DNA from: Rikenellaceae bacterium
GTDB lineage: Bacteria > Bacteroidota > Bacteroidia > Bacteroidales > Rikenellaceae
Assembly (NCBI GenBank): GCA_015059785.1
Contig: SUZS01000020.1
Coordinates: forward strand, 1 to 42,398
Reading direction: 5' to 3'
Length of the DNA stretch: 42,398 bases
Part shown: piece by piece, positions 7,339 through 15,505 of the stretch
How positions within the stretch are numbered: the stretch's first letter is position 1
Layout of the letters: each line of letters starts with the position of its first letter
Made by a program: the position numbers and the translations under genes
The notes under the pieces: model-generated
What the model was told of the DNA's origin: nothing
Seen by the model: only the letters and a program-made list of their open reading frames with translations
Database searches by the model: none

Positions 7339-8547
7339 TCACGACAAAAACATTGCCAAGAGTTCTATCGGGTGCAACACCTGCTTGGTAGTTGACATCT
7401 CAATCTGCCACTTACAGGTCTCGCAGTCGGTAGCTACATAGTCGCACTCTGAGGCCTCAATAGCGGCAAAGAGAGGTGCGCCGATAGCCTGCGAAGTCTC
7501 GTAGTTCTCCTTCTTAAAGCCGTAAGTACCGGCGATACCGCAGCACTGAGAGTCGAGCTTAACAAGCTCCACATTTGGTATAAGCTTCAGCAGCTCAATA
7601 GAGTACGGAGTCCAACCCATACGCTCAAGGTGGCAAGGGCTATGGTATGCCACGCGAACACGGGGTGCGTCAGGGTTAAACTTAAGTGTATGGTTGCCGT
7701 CGCAGAGCAGATTATAGATAAACTTGGTTGCAAGGTCAATACCCTCGCGAATATCCTTATTATCAAGGCCCAGCAGATGCTCATACTCATCGCGCAGGGT
7801 GAATGTACAGGTAGAGGATGTAGCCACAACAGGCAGACTCTTCTCAACAACAGCCTTACGGATAGAGTTGATATTTGTCAGAGCCTGCTTCTTAGCCTTC
7901 TCAATAAAGCCATTGGAGATAAGCGCCACGCCGCAGCACTTCTCCTTATCAAGTAGCTGCACGCCATATCCCAGAGCATTCATAACCTTAACGAACGCCT
8001 TACCGAGTGGTGGGTTATTATAGTTTACATAGCAACCATGGAAGTAAGCCACCTGCTTAGCAAACTGAGCCTGAACTTTACGCTGCTTGCGCATCCACCC
8101 CTCAAAAGTACCAAAGGCGTACTTTGGGAAGATACGGCGGTGGTCAATATTCATCACACCCTCAACGATATGTCTTACAGGCTTAAGGCCGAGCGTTGCA
8201 TTGACAACTGGAGAGACAAGCGTTGCCATAGAGCCGACAAGGTCTGTATTGGCGAGTGTAAACTCACGAAGGCCAGGCCTCTTTGTGCTATGCTTGATGC
8301 GCGCGCTCTGGATAATATCGCCAATGCGCACATCCGAAGGACAAGCCACCTCACAACGCTTACAATTAAGGCACATCTGCAGGCTCTGGTCATAGAAGGC
8401 TGGGCTTTTCATTCTCAGACGCTCGCCATCAGGGCCTGCCTGCTTTGGTCCCGGATAGAGCGGATTTACTGCCGCCACAGGACAGTAGACTGTACAAACG
8501 GTACACTTGGTACACTGCTCAAGATTATTTTCGCTATACTGATACAT
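7339..8547 (-). CDS. glpC: Anaerobic glycerol-3-phosphate dehydrogenase subunit C
   Basis: Iron-sulfur subunit that passes electrons from GlpAB to the membrane quinone pool. Two ferredoxin-type motifs are complete: C12, C15, C18, C22 and C59, C62, C65, C69, each ending CP. Two CCG-type cysteine-rich domains follow (KCCGVALISNG and QCCGIAGTYG). The 402-residue length fits the family. It is the last gene of glpABC, 4 bp after glpB. The final codons (TTT TTG TCG TGA) repeat the end of the adjoining 126-bp palindrome, so the C-terminal residues FLS may derive from that element or from its target. Confidence 0.95.
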   Translation of the reverse strand: MYQYSENNLEQCTKCTVCTVYCPVAAVNPLYPGPKQAGPDGERLRMKSPAFYDQSLQMCLNCKRCEVACPSDVRIGDIIQSARIKHSTKRPGLREFTLANTDLVGSMATLVSPVVNATLGLKPVRHIVEGVMNIDHRRIFPKYAFGTFEGWMRKQRKVQAQFAKQVAYFHGCYVNYNNPPLGKAFVKVMNALGYGVQLLDKEKCCGVALISNGFIEKAKKQALTNINSIRKAVVEKSLPVVATSSTCTFTLRDEYEHLLGLDNKDIREGIDLATKFIYNLLCDGNHTLKFNPDAPRVRVAYHSPCHLERMGWTPYSIELLKLIPNVELVKLDSQCCGIAGTYGFKKENYETSQAIGAPLFAAIEASECDYVATDCETCKWQIEMSTTKQVLHPIELLAMFLS

Positions 8548-8551
8548 TGCT

Positions 8552-9766
8552 CTATCTATTTATAATGTCATCTGCCACTTTAAGCGCCGTAAGCATCGCC
8601 ACACCAGCGCCACAACCCTCCTTAACTGGGTTATATCCCGCAAGAACGGCTCCACAAGCATATAGATTCTCAATAGCCACACCGTTCTTAACGGCCTTAA
8701 AAGTATTATCCACAACCACGCCGCAACTCATAAATGGCTGAGCCTCAAAGATGTTGCGCGTAGTATATCCATTCTCTGGCGTTACTGTATCAAGGTCAAA
8801 CAAACACTCCTCAATACGCTTACCATCGCCCTTGAGTCCGCCACCGATAAAGCTACCCGAAGCGAGCACAAAGTCCTCGGCAGTAAGAGTTACGCCCTTA
8901 TTTGTTGTGATAGATACCACTCTACCCTCCTCCATAGCATACTTCTCGGCTGTGTGCGCCATAAAAATTGTGCCGCCCATAGACTCAAAAGCCCTACGCA
9001 ATGCGCGCTCCACCTTAACACCCTCAACAGATGGTGGGAGTGTCGGCACTGTGAGAATCTCGCGGTCTACCATTCGCTCTAATCGCGCACGAACATCTGG
9101 GGTATCAAAGCCCAAAACGGCAGGCATAACAACCACCTCGGCACTACCAACCTTGCCAGAGATGATCGTTGCCAATGCTCTGATATTCTCCTCCTTATCA
9201 AGCGCGCGGGCAACGGCCACAGAGCGCATCTCTGTAGGGTTATTGCGGCGTACAGTGAGCTCTGGAAGCGCAAAGGCGTGTGTTGTAACCTCAACACCCA
9301 TACCCTCAAGGTGCTCTACAATAAACTGAGTGTAGAAGTCCAAGAATCCCTCTGGGTAGACCACCGCAGCACTCTTAAAGTCCACACCAACCCCGTCCTT
9401 GCTTGTAAGAGCGCCCTCTAACGAGAGCCAGCACTCACGCCACTTTCCCGTAGGGGTTACAATATAGTGAGACTGCTCAGCACTACCTGTAGTAGCAATG
9501 CCTGCAATATTGAGAATCTCTGTTGCGCGAGAGGTAAGTTGCTCAAAATTTTCCTCGCCAATCTTTGAATATGGATGCTCTGCTCCAAGAGTGGCAATAG
9601 CCTCTAAAGGTCGCTGGGCATTGTATAGTCCGAAGCTGCACGATGAGAAGTGCAGAGAGCTGTGTCCTGTAGCTACAAGAGCCACCTTTCTACCTGCACG
9701 GGCAACCTCAATGCCACACATCAGCGCGGATAGTCCACCGCCAATAATCACTGTATCGTATCTCAT
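8552..9766 (-). CDS. glpB: Anaerobic glycerol-3-phosphate dehydrogenase subunit B
   Basis: Flavoprotein subunit of the anaerobic enzyme. The 404-residue protein opens with an FAD-binding fold (YDTVIIGGGLSALMCGIEVARAG, residues 3-25). A second conserved stretch near the C-terminus (about residue 370 on, LYACGAVLAGYNPVKEGCGAGVAM) closes the FAD site. It lies 2 bp after glpA and 4 bp before glpC, so the three subunits are made together. Length and order match the GlpABC complex known from E. coli. Confidence 0.95.
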   Translation of the reverse strand: MRYDTVIIGGGLSALMCGIEVARAGRKVALVATGHSSLHFSSCSFGLYNAQRPLEAIATLGAEHPYSKIGEENFEQLTSRATEILNIAGIATTGSAEQSHYIVTPTGKWRECWLSLEGALTSKDGVGVDFKSAAVVYPEGFLDFYTQFIVEHLEGMGVEVTTHAFALPELTVRRNNPTEMRSVAVARALDKEENIRALATIISGKVGSAEVVVMPAVLGFDTPDVRARLERMVDREILTVPTLPPSVEGVKVERALRRAFESMGGTIFMAHTAEKYAMEEGRVVSITTNKGVTLTAEDFVLASGSFIGGGLKGDGKRIEECLFDLDTVTPENGYTTRNIFEAQPFMSCGVVVDNTFKAVKNGVAIENLYACGAVLAGYNPVKEGCGAGVAMLTALKVADDIINR

Positions 9767-9768
9767 CG

Positions 9769-11379
9769 TTACTCCTTCTGGTTTTTGTTAGACAAATCGC
9801 ACACACCATCATAAATCCAGCTCAGCAGCTCGCCCTCACGCAGAGTATCTCCCCACGCTACAGCCGACATACCCTTCCAGCGCTCTGTGATAAAACTCTG
9901 AAGGTCCGCCTTAGCCTTTGCTGAACAAATCTTAGCCGTTGTAGCCATCACTGCCGCAGCACGAGAGGCACAGAGTGAGCCCTGACAAGTTCCCATACCC
10001 ATGCGGGTACGACGACGAAGGTCAATTAAGTTATTGACATTAAGCTCATTTACTGCATACTCAACCTCGCCCACAGAGACCTGCTCACATTCGCAGACAA
10101 GTGCTCGTTTGGCAGCTGTAGAGCTATCTATATTCTCCGCCTTGCTTCCGTGGCGATAAAAAGCCGAGCTCTTCGCACCCAAATTGGAGACTGCTGTGCG
10201 CTTACAGTCTTCAAGTGATGATGACGATCCGGGCAGAAGAGCCTCGGCAGTTGTACATTTTTTATCTATATTAAGCTTCTTGCAGATAAGGTCTACAGTC
10301 CACTCCGCCATAAGACGATATGTCATCAGCTTACCGCCCGTAATTGTCACAAAGCCCTCCACACCATCTCTTGTAGCGTGGTCAAGAACAACAATGCCGC
10401 GGCTGACACTTCGTCCGCTTGGATCATCGTCCGAAGCAACGAGTGGACGCACACCAGCATATGCACGAAGCACTCGCGTGTGCATAAGTGCTGGGGCAAG
10501 CATACTACCCTCGCGAAGCAACAGCTCTACCTCCTCTGGTGTGACATACATATCGTCACACTGGTCAAACGGCACCTTGCTTGATGTAGTTCCGATAACG
10601 GTAATATTATCGCCCGGAACAAGAATATCCGCATCAGCAGGCTTGCGACAACGGTTTATCACAACATTATTCACACGATGTCCAAAGACAAGCAACGCAC
10701 CCTTTGCCGGCAGCATATTAATGGTAACCCCCGCCTTAGCGGCAAGGTCACGACCCCAAATACCGCAAGCATTTACGGTAATCTGTGCGCGATACTCGCT
10801 CTTTTCGCCCGTAATGGTGTTTGTAGCCTTCACGCCCACTACCCTACCGTTTTCAATAATCAGCTCATCCACGCGAGTGTAAGTTAGCACCTGTGCGCCA
10901 TGTAGACGGGCATCCATAATATTGGCAGCCGTAAGACGGAACGGATCTACCGAGCCATCCGGCACCTTTACAGCACCTATCAGCGCTGGATTTACTGACG
11001 GCTCAAGCAGCAGAGCCTCTTTAGGATCAATAGCCTCGGCAGAGATGCCCGCAGCAAGACACGACTCAATAAATTTCTTCTGGAAATCAAGCCCATCCTC
11101 AGGCAGTGAGATAAAAATACCACCCGTATCCTCCACGCAATGAGAAGCTATGCGTCTCAAAATCATATTCTCACGAATACACTCCTCTGCGCTCTCGCGA
11201 TCATTTACCGCATAACGAGCTCCCGAATGCAACAAGCCGTGGTTGCGACCCGTAGCACCCGTAGCAATGTCGTGACGCTCAATAAGCAACGCCTTGATAC
11301 CTCTGAGTGCACAATCTCGCGCAACACCCGCGCCTGTAGCTCCTCCACCAATAATAATTACATCGTACTCTTTGTTCAT
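9769..11379 (-). CDS. glpA: Anaerobic glycerol-3-phosphate dehydrogenase subunit A
   Basis: Catalytic FAD subunit that oxidises sn-glycerol-3-phosphate to dihydroxyacetone phosphate. The protein (536 residues from the ATG at 11379) begins MNKEYDVIIIGGGATGAGVARDCALRG, a classic FAD-binding motif. The DAO-type dehydrogenase core is followed by a C-terminal BFD-like [2Fe-2S] part with cysteines in CECEQ and CQGSLC. An upstream TTG extension to 11397 is not needed and is rejected. No glycerol facilitator or kinase is adjacent; the substrate may come from phospholipid or glycerophosphodiester breakdown. It leads the operon, with a promoter box at 11422-11429. Confidence 0.96.
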   Translation of the reverse strand: MNKEYDVIIIGGGATGAGVARDCALRGIKALLIERHDIATGATGRNHGLLHSGARYAVNDRESAEECIRENMILRRIASHCVEDTGGIFISLPEDGLDFQKKFIESCLAAGISAEAIDPKEALLLEPSVNPALIGAVKVPDGSVDPFRLTAANIMDARLHGAQVLTYTRVDELIIENGRVVGVKATNTITGEKSEYRAQITVNACGIWGRDLAAKAGVTINMLPAKGALLVFGHRVNNVVINRCRKPADADILVPGDNITVIGTTSSKVPFDQCDDMYVTPEEVELLLREGSMLAPALMHTRVLRAYAGVRPLVASDDDPSGRSVSRGIVVLDHATRDGVEGFVTITGGKLMTYRLMAEWTVDLICKKLNIDKKCTTAEALLPGSSSSLEDCKRTAVSNLGAKSSAFYRHGSKAENIDSSTAAKRALVCECEQVSVGEVEYAVNELNVNNLIDLRRRTRMGMGTCQGSLCASRAAAVMATTAKICSAKAKADLQSFITERWKGMSAVAWGDTLREGELLSWIYDGVCDLSNKNQKE

Positions 11380-11421
11380 CGTAGTAATGTGTGCCAATCC
11401 CCAACTTTGGGATTATCGCCA

Positions 11422-11429
11422 CAAAGTTA
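11422..11429 (-). promoter_or_regulatory. Promoter box of glpABC
   Basis: TAACTTTG reads leftwards at 11429-11422, giving a leader of about 35 nt. The upstream flank is a run of T and TG on that strand (repeated TTTTTG units at about 11431-11455), which offers several TTTG boxes near the expected distance. Confidence 0.65.
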
Positions 11430-11632
11430 CAACAAAAACAAAAACAAAAAAAGCAAAAGGAAAAATTTTTTACCTTTTTCAATAAGAAAAAAGAAAGAAA
11501 AGCAAATATCAGCAGAGAAAAATAGCACAAACATCTATCTTTTTGTTTCCTTTTCTCAATAAAAGGATAGTATCGGCTACAAAAGAGATAGAGCAGCTAT
11601 CACAAATAGCCACTCTACCACATTATATATAC

Positions 11633-11770
11633 AAAAAAAATGAGGTCTTCGGGGTATTCGATTCTCTGAAAGAGCACCTTCCAGGAATCTTAGTAGGACC
11701 CTTTGTCCTACAACCGCCGATTTCCTCAACCAACCTAAAACTACTAACCTAAAATGAACCTTAAAACTTC
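11633..11770 (-). ncRNA. Possible small RNA or long glp leader
   Basis: The 11398-11893 gap has no credible gene. A leftward -7 box (TATCTTTG, 11782-11775) would start a transcript near 11770. This contains the perfect hairpin GTAGGACAAAGGGTCCTAC (11711-11693) and reaches eight U residues at 11640-11633, about 135 nt downstream. It could be a free small RNA ending there, or the distal leader of glpABC, which lies on the same strand. No known RNA family was recognised, and the stem before the U run is weak. Confidence 0.3.
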
Positions 11771-11893
11771 GCTGCAAAGATAAGGGCTTTTTTTGAACCG
11801 TGCAAGAGTTTTATTAAAAAATTTCAATAATTTTTTCATTTTTCTTAACAACTACCCTTTATACCTATATTAATATAAAGATAAGAGAGGTTC

Positions 11894-12340
11894 TTAAAGC
11901 ATCTGGAAGAGATAGACAATGTAGTACCAGCATATAAAACGACCAGCCTTACCGATGAGCATCCAGAACATTGCCGGCACAAACTTCACGCGGTAGAATC
12001 CGAGTGCCACAGCAAAGACATCGCCAATAAAGGGGACCCAAGTAAGCAGGGCTATGGCCGCGCCGAAGCGGTCAATCTTCGCCTTTTGTTTTTCAAGACT
12101 TTCACGACTTACATGAAGCTTTTCAATCCACTCCCACTTACCTATACGACCAACGCCATAGCTTGTTGCGCCACCGAGCCAGTTTCCCAGCGTTGCCATA
12201 GCTATTGCCGACCAAGGCTCAATGCCAGTTGCCAGCAGACCTACAAGGAGCACATCTGCACTGAACGGCACCACTGTAGCTGCCAAAAAAGAGCCTATAA
12301 ATAGACCTATAAGACCATATTCCAGTAAAAAATCTAACAT
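11894..12340 (-). CDS. YqaA/DedA-type small membrane protein
   Basis: The 148-residue integral membrane protein resembles the YqaA branch of the SNARE-associated/DedA group. It starts MLDFLLEYGLIGLFIGSFLAATVVPFSADVLL, with the family's membrane-embedded acidic and proline residues in the first half. The GNWLGGATSYGVGRIGKW segment (about 52-69) and LLTWVPFIGDVFAVALGFYRV (about 98-118) are the conserved blocks. DedA proteins are linked to lipid-carrier transport, but the role of YqaA members is not settled. It stands alone between a gap and a repeat array; no promoter is obvious upstream. Confidence 0.88.
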   Translation of the reverse strand: MLDFLLEYGLIGLFIGSFLAATVVPFSADVLLVGLLATGIEPWSAIAMATLGNWLGGATSYGVGRIGKWEWIEKLHVSRESLEKQKAKIDRFGAAIALLTWVPFIGDVFAVALGFYRVKFVPAMFWMLIGKAGRFICWYYIVYLFQML

Positions 12341-12417
12341 AATTTAAGAGTACAGAGAACAGATAATTTCCCACTCCCTAATTTCACTAATTTCCTTAAC
12401 AGCCAATAGCGCAACCA

Positions 12418-12976
12418 ATTTGCTATTTTAACGCTGATTTACAACGCTCGGCGACAAATGGCTGTGCAGGATAGTACTCAAATTGTACAGCCAACAGCCA
12501 TATCGCGCTAACCACAGCGCAACCTATTTGCTATTTTTGCACTGATTTACAACGCTCGGCGACAAATGGCTTGCAGGATAGTACTCGAATTGTACAGCCA
12601 AACAGCCATATCGCGCTAACCACAGCGCAACCTATTTGCTATTTTTGCACTGATTTACAACGCTCGGCGACAAATGGCTGTGCGGGATAGTACTCAAATT
12701 GTACAGCCAAACAGCCATATCGTGCTAACCACAGCGCAACCGATTTGCTATTTTAGCACTTATTTACAACGCTCGGCGACAAATGGCTGTGCAGGATAGT
12801 ACTCAAATTGTACAGCCAAACAGCCATATCGTGCTAACCACAGCGCAACCGATTTGCTATTTTAACGCTGATTTACAACGCTCGGCGACAAATGGCTGTG
12901 CAGGATAGTACTCAAATTGTACAGCCAAACAGCCATTTGGCGTTAGCGGCAGTAAATCAGTGAATAAAATAGCAAA
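12418..12976. repeat. Tandem array of five palindrome-containing units, 108-109 bp
   Basis: The segment ACAACGCTCGGCGACAAATG recurs at 12441, 12549, 12657, 12766 and 12875, spaced 108, 108, 109 and 109 bp. Each unit has AATGGCTGT pairing with ACAGCCAT around GGATAGTACTCAAATTGTAC. Units differ at a handful of positions. Only the last unit has a full right arm, in which GTAAATCAG and TAAAATAGCAAA answer CTGATTTAC and TTTGCTATTTTA. The array ends one base before the stop codon of the repressor gene (12978-12980). The units share the flank TTTACAACGCTCGGC with the arms of the 2521 and 2717 palindromes. Confidence 0.9.
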
Positions 12977-12977
12977 G

Positions 12978-13652
12978 CTAACGGATGGAGTTCATACGAA
13001 TAGAAGCCTTCACGAGTGCAATAGCGCGAATCTTATCTACAGCAACATCCTTATCGGCGTGGTGCTGATTTTGGCTAACGAGGCGAACATAGCCCTGCTG
13101 CTCGGACTTCTGAACATACTTAACGGTAATATACTCCTCGCCATTGATGTCTATAGAGAGCAGGTACATATCACCCCAAAAGACATCGTCAAGACTCTGC
13201 AGCTGCTTGTAGAGGACAATATCGCCACTCTTGAGCAGCGGGTACATAGAATCGCCAACGACATAGATAGCTCCGTCACACTTTGGGAGGTTAGGAATAT
13301 GGATAAAGTTCACAGGCTCAACGCTCATATGGTCAGCAAAGAGCGGCACAAGACCAGCAGTACCCTCTATAGAGTACAGCGGTACTGACTGCATCGGCAG
13401 CGAACTATCAGTCTTAAGCCTAAATGCTTTAACAAGCGCAGGGTCGGCATTGAACATTTCGCCCTCACCAGACTCCAACCACTCTGGCGAAACATTAAAT
13501 TCTTGAACAAGAATACTCTTGTTTCTATTCGACAGCCTCGCCTTGCCAGTCTCAATCATTGAGAGCGCCGTCTTGCCCACACCAAGTCGCTGAGCCAGTT
13601 GCTCTTGCGTCATACCGAGGGTTTTGCGTATAAGTTTTAACCTCTGTCCCAT
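12978..13652 (-). CDS. XRE-family repressor with S24 (LexA/CI-like) peptidase domain
   Basis: The 224-residue protein has an N-terminal helix-turn-helix domain (about residues 4-60: LKLIRKTLGMTQEQLAQRLG, VGKTALSMIETGKARLS). A C-terminal S24 serine peptidase fold carries GDSMYPLLKSGD with S135 and TVKYV with K178 as the likely Ser-Lys pair. An Ala-Gly pair at 99-100 (EGTAGLV) stands 36 residues before the serine, close to the spacing of the self-cleavage site in LexA. It is therefore probably a damage-cleavable phage-type repressor. It lies divergent from a 97-aa gene and an orphan terminase, across a palindromic double promoter. The tandem array begins right after its stop. Confidence 0.93.
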   Translation of the reverse strand: MGQRLKLIRKTLGMTQEQLAQRLGVGKTALSMIETGKARLSNRNKSILVQEFNVSPEWLESGEGEMFNADPALVKAFRLKTDSSLPMQSVPLYSIEGTAGLVPLFADHMSVEPVNFIHIPNLPKCDGAIYVVGDSMYPLLKSGDIVLYKQLQSLDDVFWGDMYLLSIDINGEEYITVKYVQKSEQQGYVRLVSQNQHHADKDVAVDKIRAIALVKASIRMNSIR

Positions 13653-13674
13653 AAAATACTATGATTAATTATTA

Positions 13675-13714
13675 TACAATTTTTGAACTTTCGGAGTACA
13701 ATTTTACAATTTTG
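13675..13714. promoter_or_regulatory. Operator-like repeats TACAATTTT
   Basis: TACAATTTT occurs three times, at 13675, 13697 and 13705, between the repressor start and the face-to-face promoters. The spacing of 22 and 8 bp is roughly one or two helical turns. Binding by the divergent XRE repressor is an inference. Confidence 0.4.
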
Positions 13715-13718
13715 ATTA

Positions 13719-13737
13719 TATCTTTGCAGCAAAGATA
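13719..13737. promoter_or_regulatory. Palindromic face-to-face promoter pair
   Basis: TATCTTTGCAGCAAAGATA is a perfect palindrome: two TAnnTTTG -7 boxes pointing towards each other, 3 bp apart. The rightward one would start near 13733 for the 97-aa gene and terminase, the leftward one near 13723 for the repressor. Polymerases could not occupy both at once. Clear TTTG boxes at 19 bp are missing on both sides, so activity may be weak or need an activator. Confidence 0.6.
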
Positions 13738-13808
13738 AAATATTTATCTTAAAAATGCAAGCAATTATCTAAAATTTAACACACTACTATATTAAAACAT
13801 ACACAGTT

Positions 13809-14102
13809 ATGAAGAGCATTTGCACTATTACTAAAGGTTGCTACCGTGATTTTGCGGAGCAGATTGCCCAGAGGGTAGGTTCAAGGAGCTACTTGAATGG
13901 GGTATTTTTCAGCGACTCGCCGAAGGGACAGCATCGCTTAGAGGTCAATTTGATTATCTACCGCGATCCAATAAGTGGACTGATTGTGGATATTGACGCC
14001 GTATGGTGGGACAGCTACACAATTATTGAACAGGAGGATGGTGAACCGAAGCTGATGATTAACGATTTTGATTTTTCAAGATTAAAGGAGGAGTTAGTAT
14101 GA
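13809..14102 (+). CDS. Hypothetical protein, 97 aa, in phage-like module
   Basis: I do not recognise this 97-residue protein. It is soluble and mixed alpha/beta, with strands such as HRLEVNLIIYRDP and GLIVDIDAVWWDSY. Its last four bases overlap the terminase start (ATGA), so the two are translationally coupled. It follows the palindromic promoter by about 75 nt. Position suggests a role with the terminase or the switch, but sequence alone gives no function. Confidence 0.75.
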   Translation: MKSICTITKGCYRDFAEQIAQRVGSRSYLNGVFFSDSPKGQHRLEVNLIIYRDPISGLIVDIDAVWWDSYTIIEQEDGEPKLMINDFDFSRLKEELV

Positions 14103-15496
14103 GATTTGACGAGTTTGCAACAGCGGTTTACCCTTTTATAGAGCTACAGCCATTCCACCGCAGTTACTACCGCCTACTTGAGGCCTTTGCAGAGGGTAAG
14201 GTGCGCAAATTACTCATCACGATGCCACCCCAGCATGGCAAGAGCGTAGGAGCAAGCACCCTGCTGCCCGCATATATGCTTGGACTCAACCCCGACCTAC
14301 GCATAGCCATAGCCTCCTACTCGGCATCGCTTGCCAGCAAGTTTAACCGTCGCGTGCAGCGCATAATTGAGAGTGATGAGTACGGCGAGATATTCCCCGA
14401 CACGACAATTAAGCGAGGAAACAAGAGCTGCTCATATATCCGCACAGCCGACGAAGTGGAGATTATCGGACATCACGGCTCGCTTATCTCTGTAGGTCGT
14501 GAGGGTAGCCTTACGGGCAACCGCGTAGATTGTTTTATCCTCGACGACCTCTACAAAGATGCTATGGAGGCCAACTCCCCTATCATCCGTGAGAACTGTC
14601 GCGAGTGGTACACCTCTGTTGTGCGCACACGAATGCACAACGCCTCACAGGAGATTATGGTCTTCACTCGCTGGCACGAAAATGACCTTATAGGCACAAT
14701 CCGTGAGTGTGAAAAGGTTATAGACCTCAAGCAGTGGAGCGAGCTGGACTCTGTATCGCCCGACACATGGGTAGCACTCAACTTTGAGGCGATAAAATCC
14801 TCGCCCGCCACAGAGATAGACCCCAGAAGTGTAGGAGAAGCTCTCTGGAGCGAGCAGCACAGCGCGGAGCTACTACTCTCCAAGCGCCGACTTGACCCGC
14901 AGAAGTTTGAGTGCCTCTATCAAGGCAACCCCACAACGCGCGAAGGATTGCTCTATGGAGACGGATTTGCAACATACACAACCCTACCCAAAGAGATTGT
15001 CCGCTATGGCAACTACACCGACACCGCCGATATGGGCGACGACTACCTCTGCTCGGCATGCTACGCGGTAGATAGCGACGGGGTGATATATATTACCGAT
15101 ATTATATATACGCGCGAGCCTATGGAGGTTACAGAACAAATAGTAAGCAATATGCTCAACAGCTCACAGACCCGCGTAGCCACAATAGAGAGTAACAATG
15201 GCGGCCGAGGATTTGCCCGCGCACTACAACAGCGATGCCCGAAGGTGCGCATAGAGTGGTTTCACCAGAGTGCCAACAAAGAGGCGCGAATACTATCCAA
15301 CAGCGCAACGGTAATGCACCGCATACGAATGCCACAAGGCTGGAACAAACGCTGGGAGGAGTTCTATAACCATATAACGACATACCGCCGACTCTACTTC
15401 TCTAACCGCTGGCACGACGCGGCAGATGTTCTCACCGGCATCGTAGAACACGAATCGGGCAACAACCTGCGCAGAGTTCACTTTTTTAGAGGCTGA
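14099..15496 (+). CDS. Phage terminase large subunit, orphan
   Basis: The large subunit of a phage terminase packages DNA with an N-terminal ATPase and a C-terminal nuclease. Here 465 residues show Walker A in TMPPQHGKSVG (about 41-51), a Walker B-like CFILDDLYKD (about 145-154) and a C-terminal RNase H-like nuclease with DTADMGDDYLCSACYAVDSDG (about 308-328) and an internal TIESNNGGRGFA block. Both domains look intact. No small subunit, portal, capsid or tail gene is adjacent. It is coupled to the 97-aa gene upstream and followed at once by the composite repeat. It may be a prophage remnant or a domesticated gene; its intact reading frame argues for selection. Confidence 0.88.
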   Translation: MRFDEFATAVYPFIELQPFHRSYYRLLEAFAEGKVRKLLITMPPQHGKSVGASTLLPAYMLGLNPDLRIAIASYSASLASKFNRRVQRIIESDEYGEIFPDTTIKRGNKSCSYIRTADEVEIIGHHGSLISVGREGSLTGNRVDCFILDDLYKDAMEANSPIIRENCREWYTSVVRTRMHNASQEIMVFTRWHENDLIGTIRECEKVIDLKQWSELDSVSPDTWVALNFEAIKSSPATEIDPRSVGEALWSEQHSAELLLSKRRLDPQKFECLYQGNPTTREGLLYGDGFATYTTLPKEIVRYGNYTDTADMGDDYLCSACYAVDSDGVIYITDIIYTREPMEVTEQIVSNMLNSSQTRVATIESNNGGRGFARALQQRCPKVRIEWFHQSANKEARILSNSATVMHRIRMPQGWNKRWEEFYNHITTYRRLYFSNRWHDAADVLTGIVEHESGNNLRRVHFFRG

Positions 15497-15505
15497 CGCG
15501 AACTG

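Noticed and set aside
11651..11672. tRNA-like TTCGATTC segment
   Set aside because: The bases around it do not form a T arm or acceptor stem on either strand.
11543..11752. 69-codon plus-strand frame and 66-codon minus-strand frame
   Set aside because: Low-complexity, no domain or conserved start; the minus frame coincides with the putative small RNA.
12418..12976. Possible CRISPR array
   Set aside because: Repeats of 108-109 bp are nearly identical over the whole unit with no unique spacers, and no cas gene is near.
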